Shown: in pieces, positions 1 through 12,846 of the stretch
How the letters are laid out: every line of letters begins with the position of its first letter
Position numbering within the stretch: position 1 is the stretch's first letter
DNA from: Panopea generosa
Lineage: Eukaryota; Mollusca; Bivalvia; Adapedonta; Hiatellidae
Assembly (NCBI GenBank): GCA_029582155.1
Contig: CM055898.1
Span: 35,459,455 to 35,523,454, forward strand
Reading direction: 5' to 3'
Length of the DNA: 64,000 nt
Made by a program: the position numbers and the translations under genes
The notes under the pieces: model-generated
The model's database searches: none
Told to the model about the DNA's origin: nothing
What the model saw: the letters and a program-made list of their open reading frames with translations, nothing else

Positions 1-2739
1 ATAATGATATCGCCTGTTTCTCACCCAACTAGAATGTACATGAATTCATACCAAGTAATTTTGAATAACTCAAGAACCATAACTCAGATATCAATAATCC
101 AAATTGGCCAATTCAAGAAGTTGTCCAAGGTCTTACGACTATCTGTGTATTTTTTTAAGATCCATTGACAACTGTTGGTGCTAGGGTGCACATACGATCA
201 ACTAGCGCAGTTTTTGACGATTCAAGGGATATGACTCTGACAATGAGTATAGGTATGGGCCAGTACAACAAACTTGTCCAAGATATTATGGTTACATAAA
301 TACTGTGTACTAGAAACTGGTACATATCAAATGAAATATGCAGGTGCTAGCGTATATACACTTGTTAAACATTGCAACTACGTGTATTTCAATATAAAAA
401 TAGTTATTTAACAAGTGTTTTAACAAGTGTTAACAAGTTTTGTTAAAAACATGAGAGTGTCACAAGAAAAACGTTGGCTAAATGTATGAAAATTTATGGG
501 ATGGGTCTTATGCGTGATACGTCGTCATGTTATGTTGGACAATTGTGCGAAGTGTTTTTGAAATCCATCCATGAATGACAAAGTTACACGGTCGGACACT
601 AAATCTCACACAAACTCGAAATGTTGCCAAACGAACTCAAAGTGTGACCTTGGTCTTTCAGGTATGAGTGGATTCAAGTTACGCGCGACACTTGGATCAT
701 CACACCGTCATTTTTGCCAATTTTTTTTAAAAATTATTCTTGTATAACAAAGTGAGAGACTGGACACAAAATCTTGGATAAACGGACACTGTGATTACTA
801 AATGCCTCCTCAAGGCTAAAAAAAGACACATTCGAGATATTATGTGTATTAATCAGTTCATAAAGTATGACCAAAAATGAAATGAAAAATGACAGCGCTG
901 GTATGGCAACCAAATACATGTAGTACAAATATTGACAATTAAAGGGCAATAACTCAAAACAGTAATAATCCAATTACGCAAGTTCAAGACGGAAACCAAA
1001 CTCTTATGTTTATAGACCAACATGCACGATTTGATAAAAACAAATGAAGAAGTACAACGTACCCAGGAATTATATAGAGAAACAAAGGCAAATGATTGAG
1101 GTTTTATGAACGCTCACGTATTCACGCAAAATCTCGCAATATTTCGTTTTTAATTATCTTAACTTCCATTCATCTCAGAAACACAAATCAAAATTCTTAC
1201 ATTGCAGAATGAAATTCTCATTAAATAAAACCATTCCCATCAATTTGTGTTTAAAATTGTTGAAGTACTTTTGATTACAAAATGTGTATACTGCAGCTAA
1301 AATAAGGAAACATTACGAGAAATTTTCCTTCAAACCTCAATAGCTTAAATTTAAGATCATTTTGCGTCGTTGAAACCTGTTTAAACACCTCAGATTAGAT
1401 ACAACTTACAGTTTATGTAAAAGAAATCAGTTGTTTATGAATTATGAACGATTTATTGTCGAATAATTAATCCTTCGTTTAAACATTTAGCCAGGAGATG
1501 CAAGTTTCCTATCCTTTTATACAAGTCCTTGAACGTACACAACAAAAATACTAAATTATGTGTTTTCAGTACTGGAAGACACTTAACTCTCATTGGGCAA
1601 ATTCTTACCCCCTTTGTCACACAGTGGTTCGATTCTTACCCCGAGTAACATGGGTTCCTTTCTACTTTAAGGAGTTCGGTGTAGCCTTTTAGTAAGCGTG
1701 TCTCACACACCAATTAATTTTGTACTTTTCTACACATACAGACATGCACTTCTGCAACACTGACCACATTGCCAGTGGTGCTTAAAGTTGTCTTGTTTCC
1801 ATAGATTATCCTCGGTTACTACAAATATGCAGGAGAAAACAAGACATGGGGTTGATCAGGTTACTTTTTCGCAATGTTGATGGTTTCATGACACCCCTTA
1901 TTTTTGACAACTCTGCCTATTTGTTCCAGTGTATCACCTCGCATCTTTAAACTGTTATATTTTAAACAGTACCCATTGTCATTCAAACCTGGCGGAACTT
2001 ATGAAAATGTTACAAATGTTCTCATATGTACAAAGAAATATGACCATTTTATATATTTTCAACATAAATAATGCCCAACCGATTTACACAGCTCTAATTT
2101 CCTGAGCATAACAATTTTGCTATTGTCATCAAGGGGAGGTAATTGGTAAATGGGACTTAGTCAAATAAAACGGCAAGCAACCCAGAGTTTAGTCATATCA
2201 TTTTATTACATGTAATATGAACCAACCATGGTAACAGATATGCTTTAAAATTACTAAAAGCAGAATTTACAAAAGTTGACACCCCAGAATTTAAAACTTC
2301 TGCACGTTGAAATATAATGAATTTCATTCAGGGTTAAAAACTATATAGAAAAATTATTCTTAATTTCAATCAATTAATTCACCATCGCAATATGTCGACC
2401 GATATGAAAAACTGAGGTGTTGTAGTCTTGCATAATTCTGCTTTTATGATTATTTGAATATTTAAATAGCATTTTAATAGCGTAAAACAAAATTATATAA
2501 AATTAAATGCATTATTACAATGATGACTTGCTGGAATATATAAGAAGTAACTGGTTTTAATATTTGAATAATCAGACACACACTGAGTATCGTTTACATT
2601 CTCCTATCTTGTGAATATGGAATCAAGATGAATATAGCACTAACATGGACTCATTTACAATGAGCTACAATGTCCTACAACGACAAACGTTTACACATTT
2701 ACATATACAAAGTACAATAATCGTAGTATGAAAAATATC
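1..2739. other. AT-rich intergenic sequence, nothing recognised
   Basis: Only short open frames are present, with no splice-linked coding pattern on either strand. There are no tandem arrays or clear SINE heads, apart from local AT-rich low-complexity runs. Confidence 0.6.
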
Positions 2740-2749
2740 CGGTAGGTGG

Positions 2750-3165
2750 TTCAGCTCAGTCAATTGAAATCAATGTTTCAGCTCATTTCTTTGATATCAG
2801 AGCTTCAGCTCATACATCTTGAAATAAGTGTTACAAGTCATTTATTTGATATCAGAGCTTCAGCTCATATAATTTGAAAGCAGTGATACAGTTCATTTAT
2901 TTGATATCAGAGCTTCAGCTCAAAAAACTTGAAAGCAGTGTTACAGTTCATTTATTTGATATCAGAGCTTCAGCTCAAAAAACTTGAAAGCAGTGTTAAA
3001 GGTCATTTATCTGATATCAGAGCTTCAGCTCAAAAAACTTGAAAGCAGTGTTAAAGGTCATTTATTTGATATCAGAGCTTCAGCTCAAAAAACTTGAAAG
3101 CAATGTTACAGGTCATTTATTTAACATCAGAGCTTCAGCTCAAAAAACTTGAAATCAATGTTACA
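2750..3165. repeat. Tandem array, 55-bp unit, about 7 copies
   Basis: The unit contains GATATCAGAGCTTCAGCTCA, then AACTTGAAAGCAGTGTTA. The AGCTTCAGCT word recurs at a spacing of 55 (for example 2911 and 2966). Copies decay at both ends, and related degenerate text (CAGCTCATATAACTTGAAAT) continues to about 3560. It lies about 9.7 kb beyond the REPS 3' end. Confidence 0.9.
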
Positions 3166-4214
3166 GATCAATCAAATAAAAATCATGTTGACCACTTAAG
3201 TTTACAAGTATTCAAATTTTCAGTGGTTAACTTGGAAGTTAGTTTGCAAGACAGTAACTTAAAAGTACTCAGATTTTCTGCTTTGGTCACTTGAAATTTT
3301 TATTTTAGCCCATCTTGAATTCAAATTATTTCAGATCAACTTGATCAGCTTGATTTCAAAATTTCGACACAATTACATTGAATCAATATTTTCTAAATCC
3401 AGTCTACTTAAAATCACTATTTCATCCCAGCCAACTTAAATGTCAAGCTGAACCATGATTCAGTTCAGCCATGTTTCAGCCATGTTTCTGCTCTGTCAAC
3501 ATGAAATCATTGTTTCATTCAAATTGAAATTAATGTTTCAGCTCATATAACTTGAAATCATTCAGTCAATATACAGCACCATCAATTTAAAGAGGCCTCA
3601 CCTATTCTGTCGATATTTCTTCCATCTCAGCAGTAAAACTGCACATTATAAATTATGGACATTCTGTTCAATAACCTATTTTGTATTTTGTCTCTGTAGT
3701 GTAAAACTCTTTAATTTTGTTGACCAAATACTAAATCATGGCTTGCGATAAAACCACTCAATCACCAGTATTGGGTTATGCTAAAACATTAAACAAATAA
3801 AATGTAAAATGCCGACCTGTGTATTAACAAATTTCTCATAAATAAAACTACAAGGACGGAATCAACCAATATCTTTGAATGGTACATTTCTGCTTGTGAT
3901 TCAATAAACTTTCCATTTATTACTGAACAGAAATTTACAGATGCATCCTTATCATAAGAGTGTCAGTCAAGACAACTCAAACCTTATTTTTATAGTGTAT
4001 TAGTATAGTCAACCAAAATGTTACATGTTCAGCTGTTCCTGTTTGAACAGTGAAGAAAGACACTTTCAAAAATACTGCACATAACATAATGAATGCCCAA
4101 AAAACTGTATTTATAAGATCAATATGTAAAAGCATAATCAGTTTGTAAACTATTTGACACTAAGATATACAATATAGGTTATATTTAATATACTTTACAT
4201 ACTACATAATTTAT
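3166..4214. other. AT-rich intergenic sequence
   Basis: Degenerate remnants of the 55-bp repeat extend to about 3560. After that I see nothing assignable. Confidence 0.5.
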
Positions 4215-6020
4215 TTCATGTACAGTTGTTAATGACAGTAACAATAGAAAATGTCAGTATATCAAAAATTCATTGACAGTAACAATAGCAAATGTCAGTA
4301 TATCCAAGTTCATTGACAGTAATAATAGAAAATGTCAGTATATCCAGAAACCATTGACAGCTACACTGGCCTATGACAGTATATCCAGAAACCATTGATA
4401 GTTACAATGGCCAATGTCAGTATATCCAGAAACCATTGACAGTTACAATGGCCAGTGTCAGTATATCCAGATTTCATTGACAGTTACAATGGCCAATGTC
4501 AGTATATCCAGAATTCATTGACAGTTACAATGGCCAATGTCAGTATGTCCAAAATTCATTGACAGTTACAATGGGCAGTGTCAGTATATCCAGAATTCAT
4601 TGACAGTTACAATGGCCAGTGTCAGTATATCCAGAATTCATTGACAGTTACAATGGCCAATGTTAGTATATCCAGAATTCATTGACAGTTTCAATGGCCA
4701 ATGTCAGTATATCCAGAATTCATTGACAGTTACAATGGCCAATGTCAGTATATCAAAAATTCATTGACAGCTACACTGGTAAATGTCAGCATATCAAGAA
4801 ATCATTGGCAGCTATACAGGCCAATGTCAGTATATCTAGATTTCATGAACAGCTACACTGGTCAATATCAGTACATCCAGAATTCATGAACATCTACATT
4901 GGCCAATATCAGTATATCCAGAATTCATAAACAGCTACACAGGCCAATGTCAGTTTATCCAGAATTCATGAACAGCTACACAGACCAATGCCAGTATATC
5001 CAGAATTTATTGACAGCTACACTGGTCAATGTCAGTATCAATGTCAGTATATCTAGAATTCATGGCAGCTACACTGGCCAATGTCAGTATATCCAGAATT
5101 CGTTGACAGCTACACTGGCCAATGTCAGTATATCTAGAATTCATGGACAGCTAAACTGACCAAAGTTAGTATATCTAGAATTCATGGACAGCTACACTGG
5201 GCAATGTTAGTATATCTAGAATTCATTGACAGCTACACTGGCCAATGTTTGTATATCTAGAATTCATTTACAGCTACACTGGCCAATGCCAGTATATCTA
5301 GAATTCATGGACAGCTACACTGGCCAATGCCAGTATATCTAGAATTCATGGACAGCTACACTGGCCAATGCCAGTATATCTAGAATTCATTTACAGCTAC
5401 ACTGGCTAATGCCAGTATATCTAAAATACATGGACAGCTACACTGGCCAATGCCAATACATCTTGAATTCATTGACAGCTACACTGGTCAATATCAGTAT
5501 CAATGTCAGTATATCTAGAATTCATGGACAGCTACACTGGCCGATGTCCGTATATCCAGAATTCATGGACAGCTACACTGGCCAATGTCAGTATATCTAG
5601 ATTTCATGAACAGCTACACTGGTCAATGTCAGTATCAATGTCAGTAAATCTAGAATTCATGGACAGCTACATTGGCCAATGTCAGTATATCCAGAATTCA
5701 TGGACAGCTACACTGGCCAATGTCAGTATATCAAGAATTCATTGACAGCTACACTGGCCAATGTCAGTATATCTAGAATGCATGGACAGCTACACTGGCC
5801 AATGTTAGTATATCTAGAATTCATTGACAGCTACACTGGCCAATGTTAGTATATCCAGAATTCATTGACAGCTACACTGGCCAATGTTAGTATATCCAGA
5901 ATTCATGGACAGCTACACTGGCCAATGTTAGTATATCCAGCATTCATTGACAGCTTCACTGGCCAATGCAAGTATATCTAGAATTAATTGGCAGCTACAA
6001 TGGCCAATATCAGTATATTT
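4215..6020. repeat. Minisatellite, 41-bp unit, about 44 copies
   Basis: The unit is TTGACAGTTACAATGGCCAA followed by TGTCAGTATATCCAGAATTC and one A. The left third has GTTACAATGG; the right two thirds have GCTACACTGG and TCTAGAATTCATGG, so two subfamilies are segregated along the array. Several units carry a 12-bp internal duplication (CAATGTCAGTAT twice) near 5023, 5490 and 5620. Unit length is not a multiple of three, and overlapping short open frames here are artefacts. Confidence 0.95.
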
Positions 6021-6402
6021 TTAATTTAAGTAAAATTAAATAATTCTTAATTTCTACAATTCACACTTTTTTTACAACATTTATGTTTTGTTTCAGTACT
6101 ACATTTAGGGTTGTAAAATTACAGATGATCGTATCTGGAAATGTAGTATATATTGTTGCATTGGTTAGATTAAAAATAATATTCAGGATACAAATATTTT
6201 GGTGAAGATTCTAACTACAGAATAGTGTTGGGTTTATTTAAGATGTCGGTACTAACATTTATTTACCTTTATTATTTTGGCACGGTAAGCTTTGACAATA
6301 TATTAACTTTCTGCAAGTTATTTTATTTTTTTGTCAATTACCAAATATGTACCTACACCTTAACACAAATATCCAATTAGGCCAGATCTGGATATCCGTG
6401 TT

Positions 6403-6472
6403 GGGGTGGGGAGTGAAAAAGGTCTAGGTGTTTCTTTATTTGTATGCACTTAGACCTTTTCACATTCACCCC
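6403..6472. repeat. Hairpin-forming inverted repeat
   Basis: The left arm GGGAGTGAAAAAGGTCTAGGTG (6408-6430 region) pairs with CACTTAGACCTTTTCACATTCACCCC (6447-6472), with an AT-rich loop of about 16 nt. It lacks clear target duplications, so it may be the core of a decayed MITE. Confidence 0.6.
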
Positions 6473-6742
6473 TTGATACAATCAATATATGTCCAAGTCT
6501 GACAGATCGTTTAATACTTTTATAGAATTGACAAAAAAAATGTTTGTCACAATCATGTCTGCACTGTTTAACAAACACAAAACAATTTAACAATCATGTT
6601 ATAATAAAGAGATTCACAATGATTATTTCATATTCATTCCTCTTAAAGTCAATATAATATTATATCTGTTTAATCAAATAATTATGTATATTAATTAGTA
6701 AAGAAACTATTTCTGACCTTTACACAACAAAGTAATATCCAA

Positions 6743-7402
6743 ATACCGTATATTCCCTTATAAACGCCCCCACTCTAATAAACGCCCCCCACCTATTTTT
6801 TCTGAAAAATTAAAAAACAAAACGTATATGCGATTTGAGTGCGTATTCGCCCATCTTTCCCTGATCGATTATTTTGTTACACAGTCAACAATTAGCGAAG
6901 TGTTTATTACCTTTGAACTCTTTAACCCATTGTTTATATCTTGGGTGACCACCTAATCACTTTTGGTTGAACAAATACTTCCCCATATTTACTGTTTAAT
7001 ACTAGTAAAAATGCTGTCTGCCGATTAAAACATTCCAAAACGTCGGAAAATGCGGTTAGTCTGTGTACGCTGAAAGCTCATTGTTCCACGTTGATAAGAG
7101 CAAGCGTCCAAGTGATTTAAAGTGACGAGTACAATGACCATAAATTTGGATATTCCAGTACGCAGACTAGTAATTTCATACAAATTTTCAGCTTTTTTTT
7201 ATCCTATGTCGATTATTTTATTAACTCTAAAATAATTCTGAACCACTTTTTCGGTGATTTAAACCGGATTTAAGGTTTTTTTCCATGGTTTTATTGTATT
7301 TTTAACTGTTGTTAAATTTGCTTTTTTTTTATCTTTTATAAACGCCCCCCACCTTGTAAAATGTAACGCCCCCGGGGGCGTTAATTAGGGAATATACGGT
7401 AT
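6743..7402. mobile_element. Non-autonomous DNA transposon with CCGTATATTCCCT ends
   Basis: A perfect 16-bp inverted pair, ATACCGTATATTCCCT at 6743-6758 and its complement at 7387-7402, bounds 660 bp. If the outer TA is the target duplication, the true termini are CCGTATATTCCCT. Internally, TAAACGCCCCC words occur at both ends, and GCCCCCGGGGGC is a palindrome near 7368-7380. No transposase remnant is seen. Confidence 0.75.
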
Positions 7403-7514
7403 GCTGGAGACTGCTAACTTTTAAATCTCATTCTTTTGTATAACAGACAATACATGTACAACAGTTCCGGGGTTCACTTAGAGTTATATTAGAGCAGAGA
7501 GTATTACAATGTAC

Positions 7515-7800
7515 AAAAATAAAAACAAGAGTTGTCAGAAGACCAACAAAGCTCGCCTCTGGGTGTCTAAGTCCAAAAAGGGCCATAACTGTGCCAAAAT
7601 GTAATTCAGAGTTATGGTTCTTATATCTGTGTGTTCCATTGATGATGGTAAACACACATGCAAAGTTTCATTCATATCCAATGAGAGGTTGCATAGATAT
7701 CTGAAACTTGTAAGCAAAAGTTTAACCTGGGTGTCTACAGACACCGGGGTCATTATAATAGCTCTCCTTGGACTTCTTCTTGGCGAGCTAATAAAAAGCT
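7515..7800. mobile_element. Pearl-like / hairpin-ended bivalve repeat, copy A
   Basis: The copy starts with AACAAGAGTTGTCAG and AGCTCGCC and ends with GGCGAGCTAATAAAA, so the ends are inverted. Internal phrases such as GGGCCATAACT and CACACATGCAAAGTTTCATT recur in the copy at 51136-51620. I infer a non-autonomous element related to the pearl/Helentron type known from bivalves. Confidence 0.6.
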
Positions 7801-7990
7801 AGAAGTAAAAGGGAAACAACTCTGCATGGAATTAAGTCAGCATCACTCACTTGACCATGTATGCAAAGTTTCAAGTCAATCACCTGGAGAAGAAATTTAT
7901 AAGATTCTATCTTCAGCTCTAATCCATAACTGAATTTATATTGATTTCTATGCATGTTAAATGAATTAACCTGCATTTTAATTATGTTAT
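7801..7990. repeat. Fragment of AACTCTGCATGGAATTAAG repeat
   Basis: GGGAAACAACTCTGCATGGAATTAAGTCAGCATCAC matches units of the element at 13890-14560 in the same orientation. It is a solitary core unit without the hairpin end. Confidence 0.6.
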
Positions 7991-8388
7991 GACATTTACT
8001 GCTCTTAAAAAGGAAGCTACTGCGGACTGGACTGCCTAAATGACCTTTCATGGGAATCGGGGTTAAATAGGCCACAAAAACAATTTACAATCAAATAAGA
8101 CTGGGGTGTTATACAGTGGGGGTCGTTCAGCCAGCCTAGACTGTATAAGCAAATATATATTTCATGTACATCTGAATGGTTTATAGACAATAGTCTTGAC
8201 AAACTGCAAAGAGGGATACAAAACTACTTTTTCAATAAACATGTAAAAAGTGTAAACTCTCTGTATTAAAATGAATAATCCAATCTGATAAGCTTTGTTT
8301 AGTTTGTATTGCATAATATTTATACATGTACATGTATGTGACTGACACTGAAATTATTATTATACATATTTATATATATATATATATA

Positions 8389-8561
8389 GTCAAACCTGTG
8401 TAAGCGGTCAACTCTATTAAGTAGCCACTTGTTTTAAACAGCCATATTTGATATTTCCCATTTCTATGCTTTCAGATTAAATTTACCGGTATTAAACAAC
8501 CTGTCTTAAAAGACCACTTTGCTCCTTCCCTTGACTGACTACTTAAAGACAGGTTTGACTG
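8389..8561. mobile_element. Tigger-like MITE, copy 1
   Basis: The ends are GTCAAACCTGTGTAAGCGGT and the complementary ACAGGTTTGACTG, flanked by TA on both sides. The element is 173 bp, with inner words CTTGACTGACTACTTAAAGA mirroring AAGTAGCCACTTGTTTTAAA. It shares termini with the larger element at 24670-25618, which carries a transposase remnant. Confidence 0.75.
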
Positions 8562-9475
8562 TATCTCCAAATAAAACTCCAGGACAATCAATAAACTTAT
8601 ATAAATATTGGTATATTTCTCTTCATCATTTGTGCGAGAACATCTGAGGGGACCTTCATCAATATTCCGCTCAAAAACTTACAAATCGAAAGTAAAATGA
8701 ACAAATAATCCTACAGTACATTAAATTAAATTGCAGATATTATCCCCGAGGCATGTAATAAATAAACTCTCAAATCTTGGTAGTGTCTATATCAAATCAA
8801 TAAAAAAAAAACTAATTTGTAAAGGGTTTGAAGATTTGCTCATTTTAAATAATATGATAGTATGAAACCAAAATAAATCCAGTTTAATTATATAATGACA
8901 CTCTTATGAGCTCTGCGTGTGAGAGAAGAAAAGTATTTATTTCATGTTTAATCAACACCAATATTCTGAATCTTACTCCCATTCCATTTTTTATTTACTA
9001 ACAACCACCTATAATTTATAGTTTCATTACAACAACCAGATGGCCTCTTTAAAACCCACACTCAGCGTTGTTCATACCCAAGAAGCGGACTCCAGAGCAG
9101 TTCATATAAGCTCTCAGCTGACTTCAAAATTGAGATAAAATAAATTTAATTCAGTATAAGCTAAATGTGTCTGCTCTACTTAAAAATAAACGTCGCATCA
9201 TGTGCCATGTATGAATACAGAAACTTATCGCTTTCATGTATAATACATTTTAAGTTGATATAGATTAGTTAACAACAACGTATCTTAAACCGAGTAACAC
9301 AAATAGGTTTAACAAACTTTTTGTGTATCGCACATAGTCATTTCTAACATAAAGTTTATCATTACAGTTCTACTAATTTGTTATCACCACAAATGCTTAA
9401 AATATACAGGGCTTACTGTAAAACTAACACAATATAGACACAAAAAGGTAGATATACTAGTATTACTTTTAGTCC
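8562..9475. other. Intergenic sequence with SINE-body fragment
   Basis: Around 9060-9150, CCCAAGAAGCGGACTCCAGAGCAGTT followed by ATATAAGCTCTCAGCT matches the body of the family C SINEs at 38068, 44888 and 55040, without a tRNA head. The remainder shows nothing. Confidence 0.5.
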
Positions 9476-9693
9476 TTAACCCTTTACTCCATAGATACGC
9501 GATTTCCCGCACCAATTACAGAAGGCCTTTGAAAACAGTGCAGGAAGAGTCCAGATTGCTCGTAACGAGCAATCTGAACACTTCCTGCACTGTTTTCCAC
9601 TCTGTCAGTTAATATAAACATAATTCACCCAATAATTCAAAAGCCTTCTATATTAGAGGTGTCCAAAGGCGTCTTTATGAAGTAAAGGGTTAA
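9476..9693. mobile_element. piggyBac-like palindromic MITE, copy 1
   Basis: TTAA lies on both sides; the termini are CCCTTTACTCCATAGA and its near complement TATGAAGTAAAGGG. The element is about 210 bp. The centre is an inverted repeat of about 30-bp arms (AACAGTGCAGGAAGAGTCCA paired with the complementary arm ending TTCCTGCACTGTT). The TTAA target and CCCT start are hallmarks of the piggyBac superfamily. Confidence 0.85.
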
Positions 9694-10419
9694 TATGTGA
9701 TATCCAAACAACATGCAACATGCGTCATTTGAAACAAAATGTTTGATGGGCAATCAACTGTTACACTATTGCTAACTTGCTCTCTCGCCAAAAAATAAAC
9801 ACCATATCTGCCATTCCATTTATTTGGAATGCTGCATTCAAACAACATGTAGTAGTAGTACACATCTAACTGTAATCCATAATAAACATACACAACAGCC
9901 AGAAAAATAAACAAGGTAAAAAACGCCTCCATTTTAAGATTTCCATCTTTTTTTGGCATTGACGTGACCCAAATTTTCACATTTACATGGGAGTTACAAC
10001 AAAGAATGTTTATTGCCTGCCTAAGCTTCTATTGCAATCAACCCTTTGTATAATGACTCTATAAGTACAGGATAATGAAACAATAATAAATGTGCATTCA
10101 GCAGAGGCCAAGGAAACAATGGTTTTGTCTAGATTTTTATGAAAATGTACATTTAAGCAGAGGCCAATGAGATGATAATTAATTTTTATACTAATGCCCA
10201 TTGATGTTGTACCATTTTTAATTTATTCTCTTCGCAGTCTTTTGAGAAACACTTACAGATTCAGTTTCTTGAAATGTTCTCATAAAGAAATCTATTAAAA
10301 ATATGATACAAACATTTACGTGTAACAAAGCACTTTCTAAATAATATTTTTAAATTTCATTTTAGAAACAATTATTGGAAAAAATTGGTTTGGAAATCCT
10401 TATTTGAAATATGTCAAAA
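9694..10419. other. Intergenic sequence, nothing recognised
   Basis: A minus-strand open frame of 96 codons (9690-9980) overlaps the MITE end and has no recognisable domain or splice context. I treat it as chance. Confidence 0.5.
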
Positions 10420-10423
10420 GTGT

Positions 10424-10625
10424 ATCTGAAATCAAAACAGTTAACAGATACTGTGTATCTCAAATCAAAACAGTTAACAGATACTGTGTATCTCAAATCA
10501 CAACCGTTAACAGATATTGGGTATCTCAAATCAAAACAGTTAACAGATACTGTGTATCTCAAATCAAAACAGTTAACAGATACTGTGTATCTCAAATCAG
10601 AACTGTTAACAGATATTGGGTGTTA
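10424..10625. repeat. Tandem array, 33-bp unit, 6 copies
   Basis: The unit is TCAAAACAGTTAACAGATAC, then TGTGTATCTCAAA. Because 33 is a multiple of three and stop-free in several frames, open frames of about 77 codons appear on both strands. They are artefacts. Confidence 0.92.
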
Positions 10626-10659
10626 TTTCTTTTTTAAGTGATATACAATGTAGATAGGC

Positions 10660-10905
10660 AATTGAGCCACATATATATCTCATATGAAGTTCCTTTCATA
10701 AGATTCTCATATAAAAATACTTTCATATGTATCTCATACGAAGCTCCTTTCATAAGTTTCTAATTTGACAATCATATTCTTAACCTTATGATGTCTGATT
10801 TTCATACGAGAATAATATGAAACTTTTCTTATGAGAAATAAATTCGGCTCCTTTATTACGATTCTCATATGAAAAGTCTCATATGACAATCATATGTGAC
10901 TTAAA
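10660..10905. repeat. Imperfect CTCATATGAA-type repeat cluster
   Basis: Words CTCATATGAA, CTTTCATAAG and TCTCATACGA recur in both orientations. The segment may be a decayed palindromic element. Boundaries are vague. Confidence 0.4.
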
Positions 10906-11224
10906 GGCCTGTTACATGCACATGCAATTTACAAGTCCATCACTATGCAATTATGATGAAGAAATACAATTTAATGTACAATTAATGAATCATCCAAGCA
11001 TATCTACGAGACAATGGCAGTTTGAACATCAAGTATAGCAGCAGTCACTACCGTTAATGTACAATTCTGTAGATACACAATCATTTTTGTTTTACAGAAG
11101 ATCTTACTATGCTCGTACTGTCCGTATTATCCACAATAGTAAAATTCTCATGTACCTATCAATCGAAAAATAAATAAAGTTAAAGACATTGTAAACAAGA
11201 CACTGGAGAACTGCAAACAATAAA

Positions 11225-11472
11225 TTAGTCCCCTTACAGTTTACAGGTAACAAACACAAATTTTGTCCCCGACTGAAAAAATACAATGACCTGCATTATC
11301 TCCTTATTGCCCTCTACAGACATGCAAGGTGTCACAAACTTAGTTTGGATACGTTTTTAGTAATCTTTCCAGACGGCTGGATGGATGTCGGACAGATGAC
11401 TGGACAGACAGACAAACTTACAGAGGGTAAACCTATAGTCCCCTGCTGTTAAACTGGTTGGGGACTAACAAA
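11225..11472. mobile_element. Short hairpin-ended (pearl-like) element
   Basis: The left end is TTAGTCCCC. The right end is the hairpin AGTCCCCTGCTGTTAAACTGGTTGGGGACT, followed by AAC. The body contains the usual GACAGACAGACAAACTTACAG tail. It has a single core and no tandem expansion. Confidence 0.6.
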
Positions 11473-12032
11473 CTGTCTTCACCCACTCCAGTTTATTATT
11501 ATTCACCAATTTAGATTTTACTTAAAATATAAAATTATGAATGAAGAATGAAGACCTAGCTCCCGTTTCACCAACAACTTTAAGAATACACTTACATACA
11601 TAAAACTTAAATCCAAGAATACCATAGTTCTGGACTGGTTCCAGTAAAACTACATATGGTTTCACCGATATTGATAATATAAAAGATAAATAACCATTCA
11701 AAATTAAGTAAAGTTTTTAAATATATAAGTAAAACTTTAGAAAAGGTTGGTAAACAGAAGCCAGATTAGCACTTTTTTATTGCATACCAGTAGCTTTGTA
11801 GCATGAAAACAAAATAACCTGTTATAATTAATGCCTTTAAAAATAGGTATATAATTTGCTGAAAAAAAAAAATTATTTTTAATAATCACATGTAACCATA
11901 ATTTATGATTTCTGAATCACACATGCATATAACATCTTTATTATCTTTAATAGGGCTTTTACCATGTACGTTTTTTTTTAATTATTGACTGCTATTATTC
12001 TCAGTAGCAAATGGGACCTTTCTTCAATACTT

Positions 12033-12247
12033 GCCGTATTTACCCTATGTATTGGGAGAGCAACAAATAATCAAATTATTTGCTGTCTCAATATTTATTA
12101 TTTTAAAAAATAATTATTTTTTTACTGTCCCAATGTCCCAATAAGTAGGTTAAACACGGTAATTTTGGTATGTCTATGCGCGGTATATAATATCGTATTT
12201 TTGAAAAATAAAATTTAACCGTCCCAATATATAGGGTAAATATGGTA
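12033..12247. mobile_element. MITE with CCGTATTTACCCTAT ends
   Basis: CCGTATTTACCCTATGTATTGGGA (12034-12057) and the complementary 3' arm ending GGGTAAATATGG differ at 2 of 24 positions. The element is about 215 bp. The first bases resemble the CCGTATATTCCCT ends at 6743-7402, suggesting related families. An inner GTCCCAAT copy hints at nesting. Confidence 0.7.
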
Positions 12248-12846
12248 TAAGTATACCATGCATGTTTTTCTGGATTTTATCAATGTGTAAATGCTGCTGC
12301 TGCTGATTAAGCAAATTAAAAAGTTCTAAAATTTTACTTAATTATGTAATATTTTCACATGGATGAACTACTCGGCTCATCATTTTAAAAAAATATTCCA
12401 GTAAAACTTGCTATAATTCAACATGTACAACAGACAGAGCAAACTGAGCATATTAGAAGAAACACGACCGAAATACTAGCAAATAACTTAACTCTATAAA
12501 TATAGGCATCAACACTGGGTTAAGAAAAAATACACGTTACTGTTACTGTATCCATCCATATAGAACTTAATTTGGACTTTAATAAATTAATTCCCAGATT
12601 TTCATCCACATTTGTTTCAAAATAAGGGCAGAGGTGCAATTTTATATTATTTTTTTTCTGATTTTAAAATGGAAGTATTAAGCATGAAATGAAATTGATT
12701 AATTTGCAGATCGAAAGGTTTAAAATGAGGCGCTGTTTTGGTAAAGCACGACTGTGTTGTTAAAAAAAATATTTTTTAAAAAGTAAAATATGCTAGGGCA
12801 GGTAAAAAACAACAAGGGTGGGCGGGGATGAAAGTCCAGAAATTAA

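Noticed and set aside
4215-6020. CRISPR-like array of regular repeats
   Set aside because: The whole 41-bp unit is repeated with no unique spacers; it is a minisatellite in eukaryotic DNA.
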